A DNA stretch of 64,000 nucleotides from Cricetomys ansorgei (taxonomy: Eukaryota > Chordata > Mammalia > Rodentia > Nesomyidae): the NCBI GenBank assembly GCA_026225945.1, contig JAMJFZ010000699.1, positions 819,001 to 883,000 of the forward strand. Direction: 5' to 3'. Every line of letters begins with the position of its first letter. The stretch's first letter is position 1. The translations under genes were made by a program, and so were the position numbers. A model generated the notes under the pieces. It made no database searches and was not told the origin of the DNA. It saw nothing but the letters and a program-made list of their open reading frames with translations. Shown piece by piece: positions 12,290-22,674 of this stretch.

Positions 12290-12475
12290 TAGGCCAGTGA
12301 GATTGTTCAGTTGGTAAAAGCACTTGCCGTGCAAGTCTAATAACCTGAGTTCAAGCTCAAGAACCCAAGTAAGAAAGAAAAGACCAATTCTTGAATGTTT
12401 TCTTCTGCCATTCACATTCATGTGCACACATGCATATGTGGTCTCTCACACAGTCATGGTAAAATTTAATTAAAA
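12290..12475 (+). mobile_element. B2-superfamily SINE (B3A-like)
   Basis: The head aggccagtgagattgttcag carries a tRNA-like A-box. It is followed by taaaagcacttgccgtgcaa, aacctgagttcaagctcaag and a tail with catgtgcacacatgcatatg and an A/T-rich end. The orientation is plus. Confidence 0.75.
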
Positions 12476-12533
12476 TATTTATAGCTATTATTTTGATGAA
12501 AGTGAAAAAATAAGTAACATATGTATGCCATTC

Positions 12534-12742
12534 ATGTGTGTGTGTATGTGTGTCTGTGTGTGTGTGTGTTTGTGTCTGTGTGTGTGTGTGTTTGTGTGTG
12601 TGTATCTGTATGTGTGTGTGTGTGTGTCTGTGTGTGTGTGTCTGTGTGTGTGTCTCTGTGTATGTGTGTGTTTGTGTGTGTGTGTGTGTGTGTGTTTGTG
12701 TGTGTGTCTCTGTGTGTGTGTCTGTGTATATGTGTGTGTGTA
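12534..12742. repeat. Long TG-rich complex microsatellite
   Basis: About 209 bp of TG dinucleotides interrupted by tgtc, tgtt, tata and tgtctc variants. All the apparent Cys/Val or His/Thr open frames on both strands here are translations of this array and are not genes. Confidence 0.97.
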
Positions 12743-13189
12743 ATGTGAAAGCAAAAGGAGATAAGGTAATGGGAGGAGATTACTAGGAAGGGGAAAAAGA
12801 AAAGAGGATTAAAGGGAGGGACTATCCAAGTGAATATAGTTTTAAATACATGATATACTTGAAAGAAATTGTAGTTCATGGGTGTCCCACATTTTGGCTT
12901 CTCTGTACCGCATTAGATGTAGAAGAACTGACTTGGACCACATATTAAATACACAAACACTTAAAAAAAAAGGTTATGAGCCAAAAAAAGTCTGCATATA
13001 ACTTACCTGATGCCACCATTATCTTGCATAGTAATCGCATTTGTGTGGGACCCCATTTAGAGTATCTTTTACAGTGATCAAGGAAGCACCAAATTTGTGA
13101 TCATTAATAAAAAAACTAATGTCCTCAAAATGGACAGTGTCGCTGCTCAGTATCAGCACTTATTTTTTTAAGTTTAGTGTGTGTGCATG

Positions 13190-14080
13190 TGAACGTGTGC
13201 ATGTGTGTGTGTTCATTTCATTAGCCTGCTTATTGATTGGCATACTTGGGAGCTTTTGGTGTTTAGTTTTTGAAATTCTTCATATATTCTGGTTATTAGT
13301 ACCTCTCTTATACTTACTATTGCTGCTGCACCATCAGTAACTATACCAAATATGTTGATAATGGACAAAGAAAATCACTCAGACATATTTTTGCTGCTTC
13401 ATATGACTCTTTGATTTTTTTGTCTTTTAATAGCACTAAAGAAGCAATTCCTTCAGTGACATTATACTCTCGTAAAAATGGCTCTATCTGCAGCCTCAGT
13501 GTTGCCATCTATCACCAAAGAACAAACTATGAAATAAGGAGCTGTACTCTCAGAATTTCTTTTTCTGGATTCTTTAGTTCTTCCAATTTGTTCTTTCCCC
13601 TTCTCAGAGAATGCTATTCCTGCCAGATGAGGGCATTACATCCCTTGCGGCTGGAGTTGCAAGCAATTGTGAACTTCCCCGGGTGGGTGCTGGGAACCGA
13701 ACTCAGGTCCTTTGGAAGAGCAGCTCTCAGCAGCTGAGTCATCTGTCTAGCTATTTGATTTGTTTGTTTGCTATGAGATTTACTTCCACATATTTAGCTT
13801 TTATAATTGAATATATCTGGACTGTAATTTTAATCAGTGTTGAGAAAATGGACATTTTTTTCACTTCTTCCATTTTGCCTTATGACACGATACTTGATAC
13901 ACATCAAATTTGGTAGCATGTTTTTGCATATAATGCCATTCAAATTATATTTTTTGAAACCTTGCACACATTCTCTACAAATTAAGTTGAGTGCCTTAGT
14001 ATTGACAAAAAAGCAATCTGTCTACTTTTCATTGAACAGTCTTCCTTCTCTGTAATTTTCCTTTTGAGCCATTGTAGAAG
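13190..14080 (-). pseudogene. Decayed hAT (Charlie-type) transposase relic
   Basis: On the minus strand, 14072 to about 13837 translates to a start MAQKEN, then FNEK-stop-TDCFFVNTKAL and LICRECVQGFKKYNLNG. This resembles the BED-type zinc-finger start of hAT/Charlie transposases and of host genes derived from them (GTF2IRD2-like): a WTD-YFF motif, CLIC...E.V..FKEYNLKRH. Further along the same strand, in other frames, are NTEAADRAIFTREYNVTEGI (about 13526-13467) and VTDGAAAIVSIREVLITRIY (about 13335-13276), which fit the hAT catalytic-domain consensus around its VTDGA aspartate. Stops, frame changes and a SINE insertion (13608-13757) show it is dead. The distance between the zinc finger and the VTDGA motif is too short, so part is deleted. 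The family is my inference from these motifs. Confidence 0.6.
13608..13757 (-). mobile_element. B2-type SINE inserted in the hAT relic
   Basis: The plus strand reads ccagatgagggcattacatc, tgggtgctgggaaccgaact, caggtcctttggaagagcag and cagctgagtcatctgtctag, the tail-to-head order of a minus-strand B2/B3 SINE. It splits the transposase relic. Confidence 0.8.
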
Positions 14081-14839
14081 TCATGCTAGGATTAAAAATC
14101 ACTAATAGATAATGACTATATTTACTTTTATTATGAGAATTAATTGACAGGAAATTAGAAAGCAATGTTTGGACCTGTCCAGGTCTCAGCTGCTGATGCA
14201 GTGTTAGGTAGAGGGCTAGATGTACTACATAGTAGGTGATGGATGACATGTAGCCAACGTGTTGAAGTACCCTTAACAATCAAATCATAACACTTATTTG
14301 TCATCTAAATAAAATTAAATAACTATCATTTTTAAGTGTAGGCTGAAACACTTTTGAGAATCACTGAGTTTTACTCTCCAAATTACCACAAGCACACGTA
14401 AAATCTGATAGTGCCAATTCCACTTTCTTGGATGACAGCGTATTGAAACCACACACTACTGTACAACTGACAGCATTCCTGTGTACAAATAGCACAGACA
14501 TACCTTTGTTTATTTTGTATGGCATTGTGACGCAACATTATCATCTACACAGTTCATACTCAAGAACTGTGCAATCTAGTACATGGCTCAATTGACACCT
14601 GAATGTCAAGAGTAAGTTTTCTTTCAATTTGGCCAGGTTACACACTAGCTCAGATTGGTACTGGACACAGGATTATTTTTTGACATTTGGCTTCTTTTCT
14701 GTGTTGTTGAGTCAACCAAACTCCTTATAATCTGCTCACAAACAAAGCAGTTTTCCCCCAGAGATAAGAGGTTAGTCTATTGTTTCACCACAAATATGAC
14801 AGGGTGGTATTGGGTCTGCTTTGCTGACTCCTTGTGTGT
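14081..14839. other. No recognised feature
   Basis: AT-rich unique-looking DNA, which may include untranslated remains of the hAT element. No exon supported. Confidence 0.4.
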
Positions 14840-15080
14840 GTTAGAAGGTGGTATATGTATGCTTTCCACTAGAGTTTCTAAGAAAAGGTCTCTGACTGAT
14901 CCTGGAGCTCACTGTTTCAGTGAGACTTAACTGGCTAATGAATCCCCAGTGTCCACCTGTCTGTCTCTGTTCCCTAGCTCTGGGAATGCAAGCACCATGC
15001 CCAACATTTTACATGAGTGATAAGGAACCTACCTCAGGTCCTCATGCTTATGCCAAAACCACTTTTCCCTCCAAGCCATG
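14840..15080 (-). mobile_element. B4 SINE, diverged
   Basis: In order on the plus strand: tctctgactgatcctggagc, tcactgtttcagtgagactt, gggaatgcaagcaccatgcc, ctcaggtcctcatgcttatg and a worn head. This is the B4 layout on the minus strand. Confidence 0.7.
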
Positions 15081-15087
15081 GCTCCAT

Positions 15088-15330
15088 TCCATTGTGGGTG
15101 GTGCCACCTGGGCTGATGGTCCTGTCTTGGTTAAGAAGGCAGGCTGAGCAAACCATGGGGGAAAACCACGAAGCACGGCTTCTGCTTCAGTTCCTGCCTC
15201 CAGGCCTCTGCTCTGACTTCTCTTAGAAAATGGACCATACTGTGGAGGTGTAATAGAAATAAACTCTTTCATCCCCAAGTTGCTTTTTGGTAATGGTGTT
15301 TTATCACAGCAATAGAAACTCTTAAGGGTT
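15088..15330 (+). mobile_element. Rodent MaLR-like LTR, 3' part
   Basis: The sequence ggtggtgccacctgggctga, caggctgagcaaaccatggg, cttcagttcctgcctccagg, aaataaactctttcatcccc and ttttatcacagcaatagaaa is the 3' half of a common muroid LTR. Its copies also occur at 35455-35790 and 23859-24252. The aataaa polyadenylation signal is intact. The exact family name is uncertain (MT/ORR1-related). Confidence 0.65.
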
Positions 15331-15399
15331 GAAAGTGAAGTAAACCTTCATGGATAAAAGTTCCTGAAAGGATAAGACTTGAGGTGAATTTTTCATCAT

Positions 15400-15437
15400 T
15401 AAAAAACAAAACAAAACAAAACAAAACCCAAAAAAAT
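15400..15437. repeat. (AAAAC)n A-rich repeat
   Basis: Short run of aaaac units, probably the remains of a retroposon tail. Confidence 0.9.
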
Positions 15438-15701
15438 TTAAGATATTTATAGATTCCCATGAAGCTATAAGAGAGAAACCATGGTACTTTACATCCACTC
15501 CCTCCACAATGGCAACACATTAAAAGCTGTAGTACAATACCAAAACCAAGTGACATTCCACAGTCAAGACAGAAAACGTTCTCATCCTCAGTACCCCTCT
15601 TGTCCTCTTTTAACGATGTCTACTTTCTCTGGCCTTGCTACCATCCTTAATATCAGCAACTACTAATTTAGTCTTTAGTTGCTGTCATTTCTATGTTAAT
15701 T

Positions 15702-15816
15702 TTCCCAGGGCTCAGGAGGCTGAGGCAGGAGAATTTCTGTGACTTTAAGGCCAGCTTGGGTTACATAGTGAGTTCAGGTTCACCAGCGATACAGAAATAC
15801 ACTGTCTAAAAAAATA
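15702..15816 (+). mobile_element. B1-related SINE (old, partial)
   Basis: The phrases ctcaggaggctgaggcagga, aaggccagcttgggttacat and tagtgagttcagg, ending in an A-rich stretch, match the 7SL-derived B1/PB1 body. It is diverged and lacks the first ~30 bp. Confidence 0.65.
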
Positions 15817-15919
15817 ATGTTAAGTAATTGAAATGATACAGTAGCTAATATTTAGGAATTAACTCCTTTTATTCAGCATGATTCATAAATTCATGTAGGT
15901 TCTTGTGTATATAATGGGT

Positions 15920-16084
15920 TCCTTCTTTTCCTTTCTTTTTCCTTCCTTCCTTCCTTCCTTCCTTCCTTCCTTCCTTCCTTCCTTCCTTCCTTCCTTCTTT
16001 CCTTCTTTCCTTTCTTTCTTTCTTCTTCCTTTTTTCTCCTATTCTCTTCTCTTCTCTTCGCTTCACTTCTCTTCTTTTTTATTC
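15920..16084. repeat. (CCTT)n and CT-rich tract
   Basis: A core (CCTT)n run at about 15941-15995, followed by cttt and ctctt variants. It lies at the tail of the minus-strand SINE that follows and can form intramolecular triplex (H-DNA). Confidence 0.95.
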
Positions 16085-16299
16085 CTTTTTAATCTTTATT
16101 TCATGTAGCCCAGACTGGCCTCAAACTTAAGGTGTGGCTGACAGAGACCTGAAATTTTCAATCCTCCTGCCTCTACTTCCTGAGTGCTGGGATTAGTTTT
16201 GTGCCATTATGTTTAGTTTATGCGATGCTAGGATTTGAAGCCAGGATCTCATGTATGCTAGGTAAGCACTTTACCAACTGAGCTATATTTCCAGCTCTA
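16085..16299 (-). mobile_element. B4/ID-B1 composite SINE
   Basis: The plus strand has a B1-like half (tgtagcccagactggcctca, ctgagtgctgggattag) followed by an ID-type head in antisense (gctaggtaagcactttacca, actgagctatatttccagct). The orientation is minus. Confidence 0.75.
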
Positions 16300-16414
16300 G
16301 TAATTCTTTTCTTGTGATTCTGAGTAGTGATCCATGGGGATGGTTGTACCACAGCTTGTGCAGTTGTGCAGTGAGTCACTAACTCCCAGTGCTCAGTGCA
16401 CCCCTGCCAGGTGT

Positions 16415-16550
16415 GCCTAATAATAGTGCTTGCCCCCTTGGGACTGTTGTGAGGCTCCCATCAGTTCATATTTGGAGAGGTTCAGCAACAGGACTAGAAA
16501 CAGAATACATGCTGTGTGAGTGTTACTGAACTATAGCATAAGTAAATGGA
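16415..16550 (+). mobile_element. MIR SINE fragment (3' half)
   Basis: The stretch gggactgttgtgaggctccc, then gcaacaggactagaaacaga and gagtgttactgaactatagc, parallels the MIR 3' half (gggttgttgtgaggattaaa ... gtgctcaataaatgttagc). Diverged, so confidence is moderate. Confidence 0.45.
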
Positions 16551-16984
16551 TTTAGCAAATAACTTTGAGAGTGAAGAAGGAACAAAGTGTTTGCTGTCTT
16601 GGTCAGCACAAAGATTGCTTCAATTTGGGCTGAGAGCCAGTATGGTGTAGAAACCCATTCAGATGAACTGTGTGCACAGTCTATTGAGGGTAAGTCAAAG
16701 GCATTTGTAATTGATCCCTGTTGTTTATCCTTTGATTTGACGCAGGAGTTCATTCATCAGATCTTTTCTGGCCTCCTAAGTATTGGGTCTCTCCCCATGT
16801 TCTTGGATCCCAAGCCATTCCTCCCACTGCAGTACTGTAAGCTCCAACACTCATCTTCTAAGCCCCAGTCAAAACAGCCTCTTTATTTATACCAGGAAAT
16901 ACCAAGTGGTCAAAGCAAATGTCTACCTCAAGGGAAGCAAGCAGGGTGGACGCTTAACTGAGCTAAGGCTGTCTCACCCATGAA
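16551..16984. other. No recognised feature
   Basis: Contains an open frame of 124 codons (16587-16961). I see no domain, start context or splice signals that would make it a gene. Confidence 0.35.
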
Positions 16985-17405
16985 GCTTCAATGATGTGGT
17001 TACCTAAATAAGATGCAAAATGACAACATAGTGAGTCCACACACAAATGGGGATAGGGAAATTTTCACAAGGTCAAACCCCTAGATGAAGAGCTAAATGC
17101 CATCAATGGCAACTAATGGAGAGAGAGTCAGTCTTCTCCAAGAACAGGGCCCCTGACAGGTTATCCAATCCCAAGTGGCCAGCCTTAAACACATGTACAT
17201 GTGAGTAATACATGGGCCCAGTAAATTTTATTGTATATATGGGGGGCATATGTGTGTATAATAATAATTACTATAGACGAGTTCATGAACTTGAGAGGGA
17301 ATTGATGTGACACTTGAGGGGTCACAGGTGGGAGAGTGAGGATTAGAAATGATTATAAATTATAGTACTCATATATGAAATTCTAAAAGATTATTTATAA
17401 AAGAA
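16985..17405 (+). mobile_element. Rodent L1 3' UTR and tail
   Basis: Landmarks agttatccaatccc-type (ggttatccaatcccaagtgg), ccagccttaaacacatgtac, a TA/TG-rich stretch, acttgagagggaattgatgt and the final cttgaggggtcacaggtggg are shared with the copy at 18950-19395. This is the 3' end of a muroid L1 family. It is 5'-truncated. Confidence 0.7.
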
Positions 17406-18562
17406 GAGTGACATGTGTGTTATGAGACACGCATTCTGTACTCAGTGGAATCAGCTCAACAGTCTCTGCTCTAAGAAGTCCAGTGTTTCTAGGAGGGAGA
17501 ATGAGCAGCTCCTGGGCTTACACAGTGACATGTCCACCCACTTCTACCCAGCACTGGCCATGTAGAGAGGGATCTGGCCTCCTTAGACTGGGAAGTAGAA
17601 ACCTGAGAATTTGAAAGCTGAGTTGCACACGGGGAAAACTGGGACCAAATCTGGGCCAAAGGGGTTTGTGGTGCAAATTGTGTTTCTCTGTTAATTGTCA
17701 TCTGTTAATTACATTAGAAAAAAAATAGAAAAGCAAACTCTTCTACCATCTCATCCTGAGGAAAGCCAATGTTCAGTGTGTGCACTGGCTCAGTAAGCCA
17801 TGCACAATTTCAAGACACGGAGGCACACATTAAAACACATTGCTGTATATTTAGAGATAATGGAGATTTTCTTTCTTAAGGCTTGATATAAACTTTGATT
17901 GCATAGCATTTCTTTAATCTGTTGCTATTCAAGAAAACCCTGGGAACACTATGGTGAGCAATGCCTATCTTTTTCATTTGCATTTTTCATTTGCATATTT
18001 TAATTTGTCTGACTAAAGCTCCATACACACATACATGGACAATCCCCCTAGGAGTGAAGAGAATATTTTTCAGGATAAACAATATCTTTTATGGTTGTGG
18101 GTTGACCAGCAGGATTTAACCATTGAAGGGACTGGAGAATATGTATCTTGAAGAAATTACAGATGACTTGTCCCTGTGTCAGTCTGCCCATACCACTCCC
18201 AGACAAAGAACAAAGAATCTGTGACAGACCCCCAGCTAACCTGAATTTTTACCACTTATGGTATTCCTAGTGTTGAAAAGTACAAGGCCCTAGAAGAGGA
18301 GGTCATCACAGAAGCTTCAGCTGGGTAATCATGGAAGGATAGGGAGACCCTAGAAATAATTTTCTTCTTCTTTTGTGGGCCAAGAATGAGACCACCAAGC
18401 CAGAGTCCAGGATTCCTTATATCTTCTTACTCTCCTGGACTGTATTGTTCTTATCCTAGAGAGAGAACCGTAAGCAGAGCATTGGATTCATGCTCCATGA
18501 GACTGCTTCATGTCTTCCTGCTTGAGTATGTGAAACAAAGTAAACCGAAGACCCATACAGCT

Positions 18563-18564
<2 letters not shown>
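17406..18564. other. No recognised feature
   Basis: Unique-looking DNA; no exon or repeat family supported. Confidence 0.4.

Positions 18565-18621
<57 letters not shown>
18565..18621. repeat. (TA)n microsatellite
   Basis: Uninterrupted TA run of about 28 units, self-complementary and prone to cruciform extrusion. Confidence 0.98.
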
Positions 18622-18623
<2 letters not shown>

Positions 18624-18949
18624 TATAAACAATATTAAGCCTTCTCTAGAATGAGTTTTCTATAGAAGTTAAAATAATAATGATCATGGCAGAGCTCATG
18701 CACTTCCCAGCTTTGTGAGTGTAGCTCTCACCCAGCCATCAAAGAAGCTTCTTTATTTGCTACAAATTGAAATTATTACAGAGATCCACAATTATTCAAA
18801 ATGCAAAGAGTAAGTGTCTTGAGGGTGCCAATCCCCAAATTATACATCTAGAACTCTAGTCCTATACCTGTGACTGTAGGGTAATTGCAGAAAGGAGGTG
18901 GAAAGAGTGTAAGACTGGAAGGCCAGGAAACCTGCTGGGGGAGATTATC

Positions 18950-19395
18950 TTCTAGGCATGACAGGAAGGTGGCACCCTAAAATCTTAACAACACAGTCAC
19001 ATAAACAAGTCCTGCATAATGACCATACCAGTTGACATTCACACTCGTGTGGGTTGGGGAAATCACCCAAAGTCCTACCCTTAGAAGAAGGGCTACAGAA
19101 AATTAATAGCTACCAAGAGAAGAATCAGTCTTCTCCAGGGACAACTCCCCATAGGCTATCCGGTCCCAACTGGTTGACCCTAAACACATATACATATGAG
19201 AAATAGTAAATGGAATATATCTATATATCTATAGCTATATATCTATAGATATATAGATATAGATATAGATAGAGAGAGAGAGAGAGAGAGTCAAGAAGGG
19301 ACATAGGATGAATTGAATGGGGAAATACAGAGGTGGAAATAAGGGGAATATAGTACTCAAGTAAGAAATTCTAAAAAATATAAAAAATTTAACTT
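18950..19395 (+). mobile_element. Rodent L1 3' UTR and tail
   Basis: Same subfamily as 16985-17405: agaatcagtcttctccaggg, ggctatccggtcccaactgg, ccctaaacacatatacatat, a TATC/GA-rich microsatellite and a G-rich segment with gtggaaataaggggaatata before an A-rich end. 5'-truncated, plus strand. Confidence 0.75.
19205..19291. repeat. TATC/ATAG and (GA)n compound microsatellite
   Basis: Interleaved tatc, tatag and gata units followed by a GA run, inside the L1 3' UTR. Confidence 0.9.
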
Positions 19396-19918
19396 CAAGA
19401 AATATCATGTTCTAGTTATGTGTTCGCTGTGTGGAGCCCAGTATGCAGAGCTCTTCTAGGGATTCTGTCATGTCAGATTTTCTACCTGGAGCCCTAGTTG
19501 ATTAAGGGCCTCTTGAGAATAGCATCAAGATTGACATTTGTGTGCAAGTTACAGTGGATTGGAAGGATGTGACTGAGAGTTGAGCAGACTGGCAGAGGAG
19601 TGGCAGAGCTGAGGACCCCGTGCCTTGTCTTGGAACCTGGTAAGGACAGTGAAGCTCTCTACTCCATCTCCGGGCACTCTCTCCAAATTTACTTGTTCAA
19701 TCAGTGCTCACCTAGCCCACTCTATCTTCAGCCTGCCACACAATGAAGCACAACGATGAGCAAGATACTTAATTCCCCTGCCTCATGGAACTGACTGTTA
19801 GGGGGACTAAGTCTATAAGTTTATAAGTGATTATAAGCAGTCCAAAGAGGCAGATTTGTTATAGGTTTGTGACTATCATTCCACAGAGACCAAGATTACA
19901 GTAACTGATTTTAAAGTT
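19396..19918. other. No recognised feature
   Basis: Unique-looking DNA. Confidence 0.4.
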
Positions 19919-20275
19919 GTATTAGTCCATTTAGGATGCTATAATAGAAACCATAGAGACAAGTGCTTACAAACAACAGAAATGATTAATCACAGTCCTG
20001 AAGGCAGGGCAGTCCAGATCAGGCTGCTATTATGGTTGAATTGTGGTAAAAGCCCTTTTGAGTTGTATACTAAGTTCCCATTGTGTTCTTATGTGATTTA
20101 AGAGGCATAGGAGAGATCTGAGACATTCATTATAGGGACACTACTTTCATTCATGAGGGTTCCACCCTCATGACTTAACAACTTACTTTGAGGTGCCTGA
20201 TCCTGGTGCTTGAGGGTTAAGATTTCAACAGATAATTTTTTAGGGGACATTAGCATTTAGAGAATTTAGAGAATA
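19919..20275 (-). mobile_element. MLT1/MST-type MaLR LTR
   Basis: The plus strand starts tgtattagtccatttaggat and carries atgagggttccaccctcatg and gaggtgcctgatcctgg, then gggttaagatttcaacag. This is the antisense order of MaLR LTRs (gtattagtccattt ... ccaccctcatgacctaatcac ... ggatttcaaca). The orientation is minus. Confidence 0.7.
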
Positions 20276-21511
20276 GCAGAAGCTAAGCAAATTGTTCATA
20301 CAATTATGAAACACATTTTTATACATAAAAGAAGCTTCTACATGCAGAAACTAAAATGAAAAAAGAATCAGAAGTAACATGAAACTGTGTGAAGGGCTAT
20401 TCCAAGTGACTTTGAAATAGTAATTTGTCTAAGCACCCTGAGTTGATTTTATCATAGGAAAAAAGGGAACTACAAGAAATTCTTGAAATGCTTCCAGTAA
20501 TCATATTGTTTATAGAATGTTGAATGTGTTAGTCTGAGACTGCCATGCATGTGTTGCAGGATAAAGCTCATGTGCCAATTTTATTTAATGAGGGAGACTA
20601 AATTCAAAACCCTGTAAGGCTAAGTCTCAGTACAAAGTGTTATATTTGATAAGTTATACTTAAAAATACCTATTACTCCATTTCAGGAAGTCCTAGAAAA
20701 AGTGTCAGAACCGTTGTCAATGATGCCTGGTAGCAAGATACTGATTTCTAATCATTGTTTCTCATTAAAACAAAATTGTTGAAGATGCCCTTGAAGAAGA
20801 GGCCAATTCCAGGATTGGAGCAGGAAATATTCTCGACAACTCAGAAAGTTTTTGTCATACTAGAAAGCAGAGAAACTATTAAGAACTACCTGGGCCATTG
20901 TAAAACTCTCAGGAATCTATCTTTGTAATCTCCAATAGGTCAAAGATGGAAAACATCGAGTATCAACAGGAATAATTAAAGGACTGGAGGCACCAAATAT
21001 ATTCAAATATGTGATTCCCTAATGATACTATTTAAGCACACACACGAGTCTCATTGGCCCTCATATTTTCTTTGACAACTGGTAAACAAAAGGAAAGAAG
21101 GAGGCTGGATATTCTCATTCACCTGTCATTCTAGCAGCTCAGATAATGAATTTCAGGCTGTCCTGGGCACTATAGTGAGACTTTCTCTCATTAAACTGAT
21201 GGTTGGGGATAATCTCAGTGGTATATTAATTTCTTAGTGTGCCTAAGACTCTGAGTTTGTTCTCTACCACTACAAGTTAAAAGGAGGGAATGAAACATTT
21301 TATGTGACTTTCATTTGCAAACTGTACCTTGGGGCCACCAAATAGTAGGTGATGGTAGGTTTCTTTTTATGGTACTTTTATAGTACTTCTTGCTAATAAC
21401 TGAAGAATCAGAGAAGTAGAATGTCACCATTGTATAATCTCAATGAAATATTACATCATTATATAACTTACTAATCTCATGCTTCCCTAATTTTAGCTGT
21501 ATTTGTTTCTG
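20276..21511 (+). other. Mostly unassigned; possible ancient L1 3' UTR at about 20730-20850
   Basis: Around 20740-20830 the order ctgatttctaatcattgttt, ctcattaaaac, gaagaagaggccaattccag is reminiscent of a widespread L1M 3' UTR segment, plus strand. The match is short and I give it low weight. The rest is unrecognised. Confidence 0.3.
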
Positions 21512-22345
21512 TGTATTAGTTAGGATTGTCCAGAAAGACAGAGCCAATATGCTCCATATATTGTGTACATATAAGATTGTATGTCTGTATTATTGTGTGC
21601 TGAGCAAAACAGATATGGAGATGGTGGGGGAGACACATAAAGCTTTAAGGTATTGGCTTACTGCTGTGGTATGAATCTGACATGAATCTGATCTCTCCTT
21701 CATCTGCTGGCAGCTTGATCCCTGCTAGTGGCACTGTTTGTTTAAGGGGAGGCTATGAAAACATTAGGAAGTAGGGCCTAGATGAGAAAGTAGGGCAAAT
21801 GGGGAAATGCCATCAAAGGTTATATCAGGTCTCTCTGTTCTCTGTCTACTGTGATATGAGCAGCTTCTGTTCACTCTCCTGCTGCAATGGCTGTTACTTC
21901 AGGCCCAGACACATGGAGCCAAGTAATTATGGACTGAATCCTCTGAAATTATGAGCCAAAACATATCTTTCCTTCCCCTATTTTGCCAGATATTTGGTCA
22001 TGGAAATAAAAATCTAATAGTACACAAACAATCACAGAAGGAAACTCTTGCAATTTGCTGTCTGTAAGGAGGAGATCCAGGAAAGCTGACAGTGAACTTC
22101 CAAGCCTTGAGAGCCAAAGAGTGATGTGGTTAGATTCCAGGTTCTGATCTGATGGTCTGAGAACCAGGAGTGCTGGAGGCAAAATATTGCACCTGCTCAA
22201 GCAATCAGGCAGAGTAAATTAAACATGTCTCTCTCTTTTTATTCTGTTGGAATCCTAAGTGGACCAGATAATGCCTTCTGATATACATTCAGTTCACCAA
22301 TTCCAATGCTAATCACTTCCAGAACCACCCCCAACTCACCCCACA
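21512..22345 (-). mobile_element. MLT2-type ERVL LTR, split by a MaLR LTR
   Basis: The left part (21512-21661) begins tgtattagttaggattgtcc and carries aagacagagccaatatg. The right part (22025-22345) carries aatttgctgtctgtaaggag, tctgagaaccaggagtgctg, ctcaagcaatcaggcag and ccaatgctaatcacttccag. Together these follow the antisense of MLT2 (ERV-L) LTRs in order. The break at 21662-22024 is a younger insertion. Confidence 0.65.
21662..22024 (+). mobile_element. MaLR (MT/ORR1-like) solo LTR nested in the MLT2 LTR
   Basis: It starts tgctgtggtatgaatctgac, contains ttaggaagtagggcctagat, tcctctgaaattatgagcca and a final region with gatatttggtcatggaaata, ending in ca. The layout is that of MaLR LTRs with TG...CA ends. 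I could not confirm a target-site duplication. Confidence 0.65.
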
Positions 22346-22382
22346 GGGTGGGGAAGAGAGGGAGGGAAGGAGGAAGGGGAAG

Positions 22383-22383
<1 letters not shown>

Positions 22384-22433
<50 letters not shown>

Positions 22434-22443
22434 CAGATAGATG
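22384..22443. repeat. (GATA)n microsatellite
   Basis: About 14 GATA units with one gaca variant near the end, preceded by a purine-rich GGGA stretch from about 22345. Confidence 0.98.
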
Positions 22444-22503
22444 GATACCAGACCAGATATCCAGGCAATCATGATTGGCTCTTTGTGGGGCCAGTGAGAA
22501 AAC

Positions 22504-22672
22504 CTAGCAGGTGAAGTCATTTAATGCCAAGCCCCAGGATCTAAGTTCAATCTCCATGACTGAAATGTTGTAAGAGTTGGCTCCCACAAGCTGTCCTCTC
22601 GCTCCCACATACATGTCATCATGTGCCATGTGCACACACACATATACAATAAATATAACAAAAATTTTAAAG
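22504..22672 (+). mobile_element. B2-superfamily SINE (B3A-like), head damaged
   Basis: Carries aatgccaagccccaggatct, aagttcaatctccatgactg, gagttggctcccacaagctg, tcatgtgccatgtgcacaca and an aataaatataac tail. Plus strand. Confidence 0.7.
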
Positions 22673-22674
22673 CT

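Noticed and set aside
12290..12330. tRNA-like A-box (and similar heads at 5190-5250 and 16210-16299)
   Set aside because: These are the tRNA-derived heads of B2, B4 and ID SINEs. No complete cloverleaf is present, so no tRNA gene is annotated.
12488..12879. Several 70-115 codon open frames rich in Cys/Val or His/Thr on both strands
   Set aside because: They are six-frame translations of a TG/CA dinucleotide array. Dinucleotide repeats lack stop codons in several frames, so long open frames are expected by chance.
15869..16108. Open frames rich in Lys/Arg/Glu and Ser/Phe/Pro
   Set aside because: These are translations of the CCTT/CT-rich tract. No coding evidence.
16587..16961. 124-codon open frame
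   Set aside because: Residue pattern shows no known domain. The flanks show no convincing splice sites, promoter or polyadenylation signal.
18565..18621. (TA)n as a cruciform or origin-like element
   Set aside because: A plain dinucleotide microsatellite. Self-complementarity is a trivial consequence of TA repeats.
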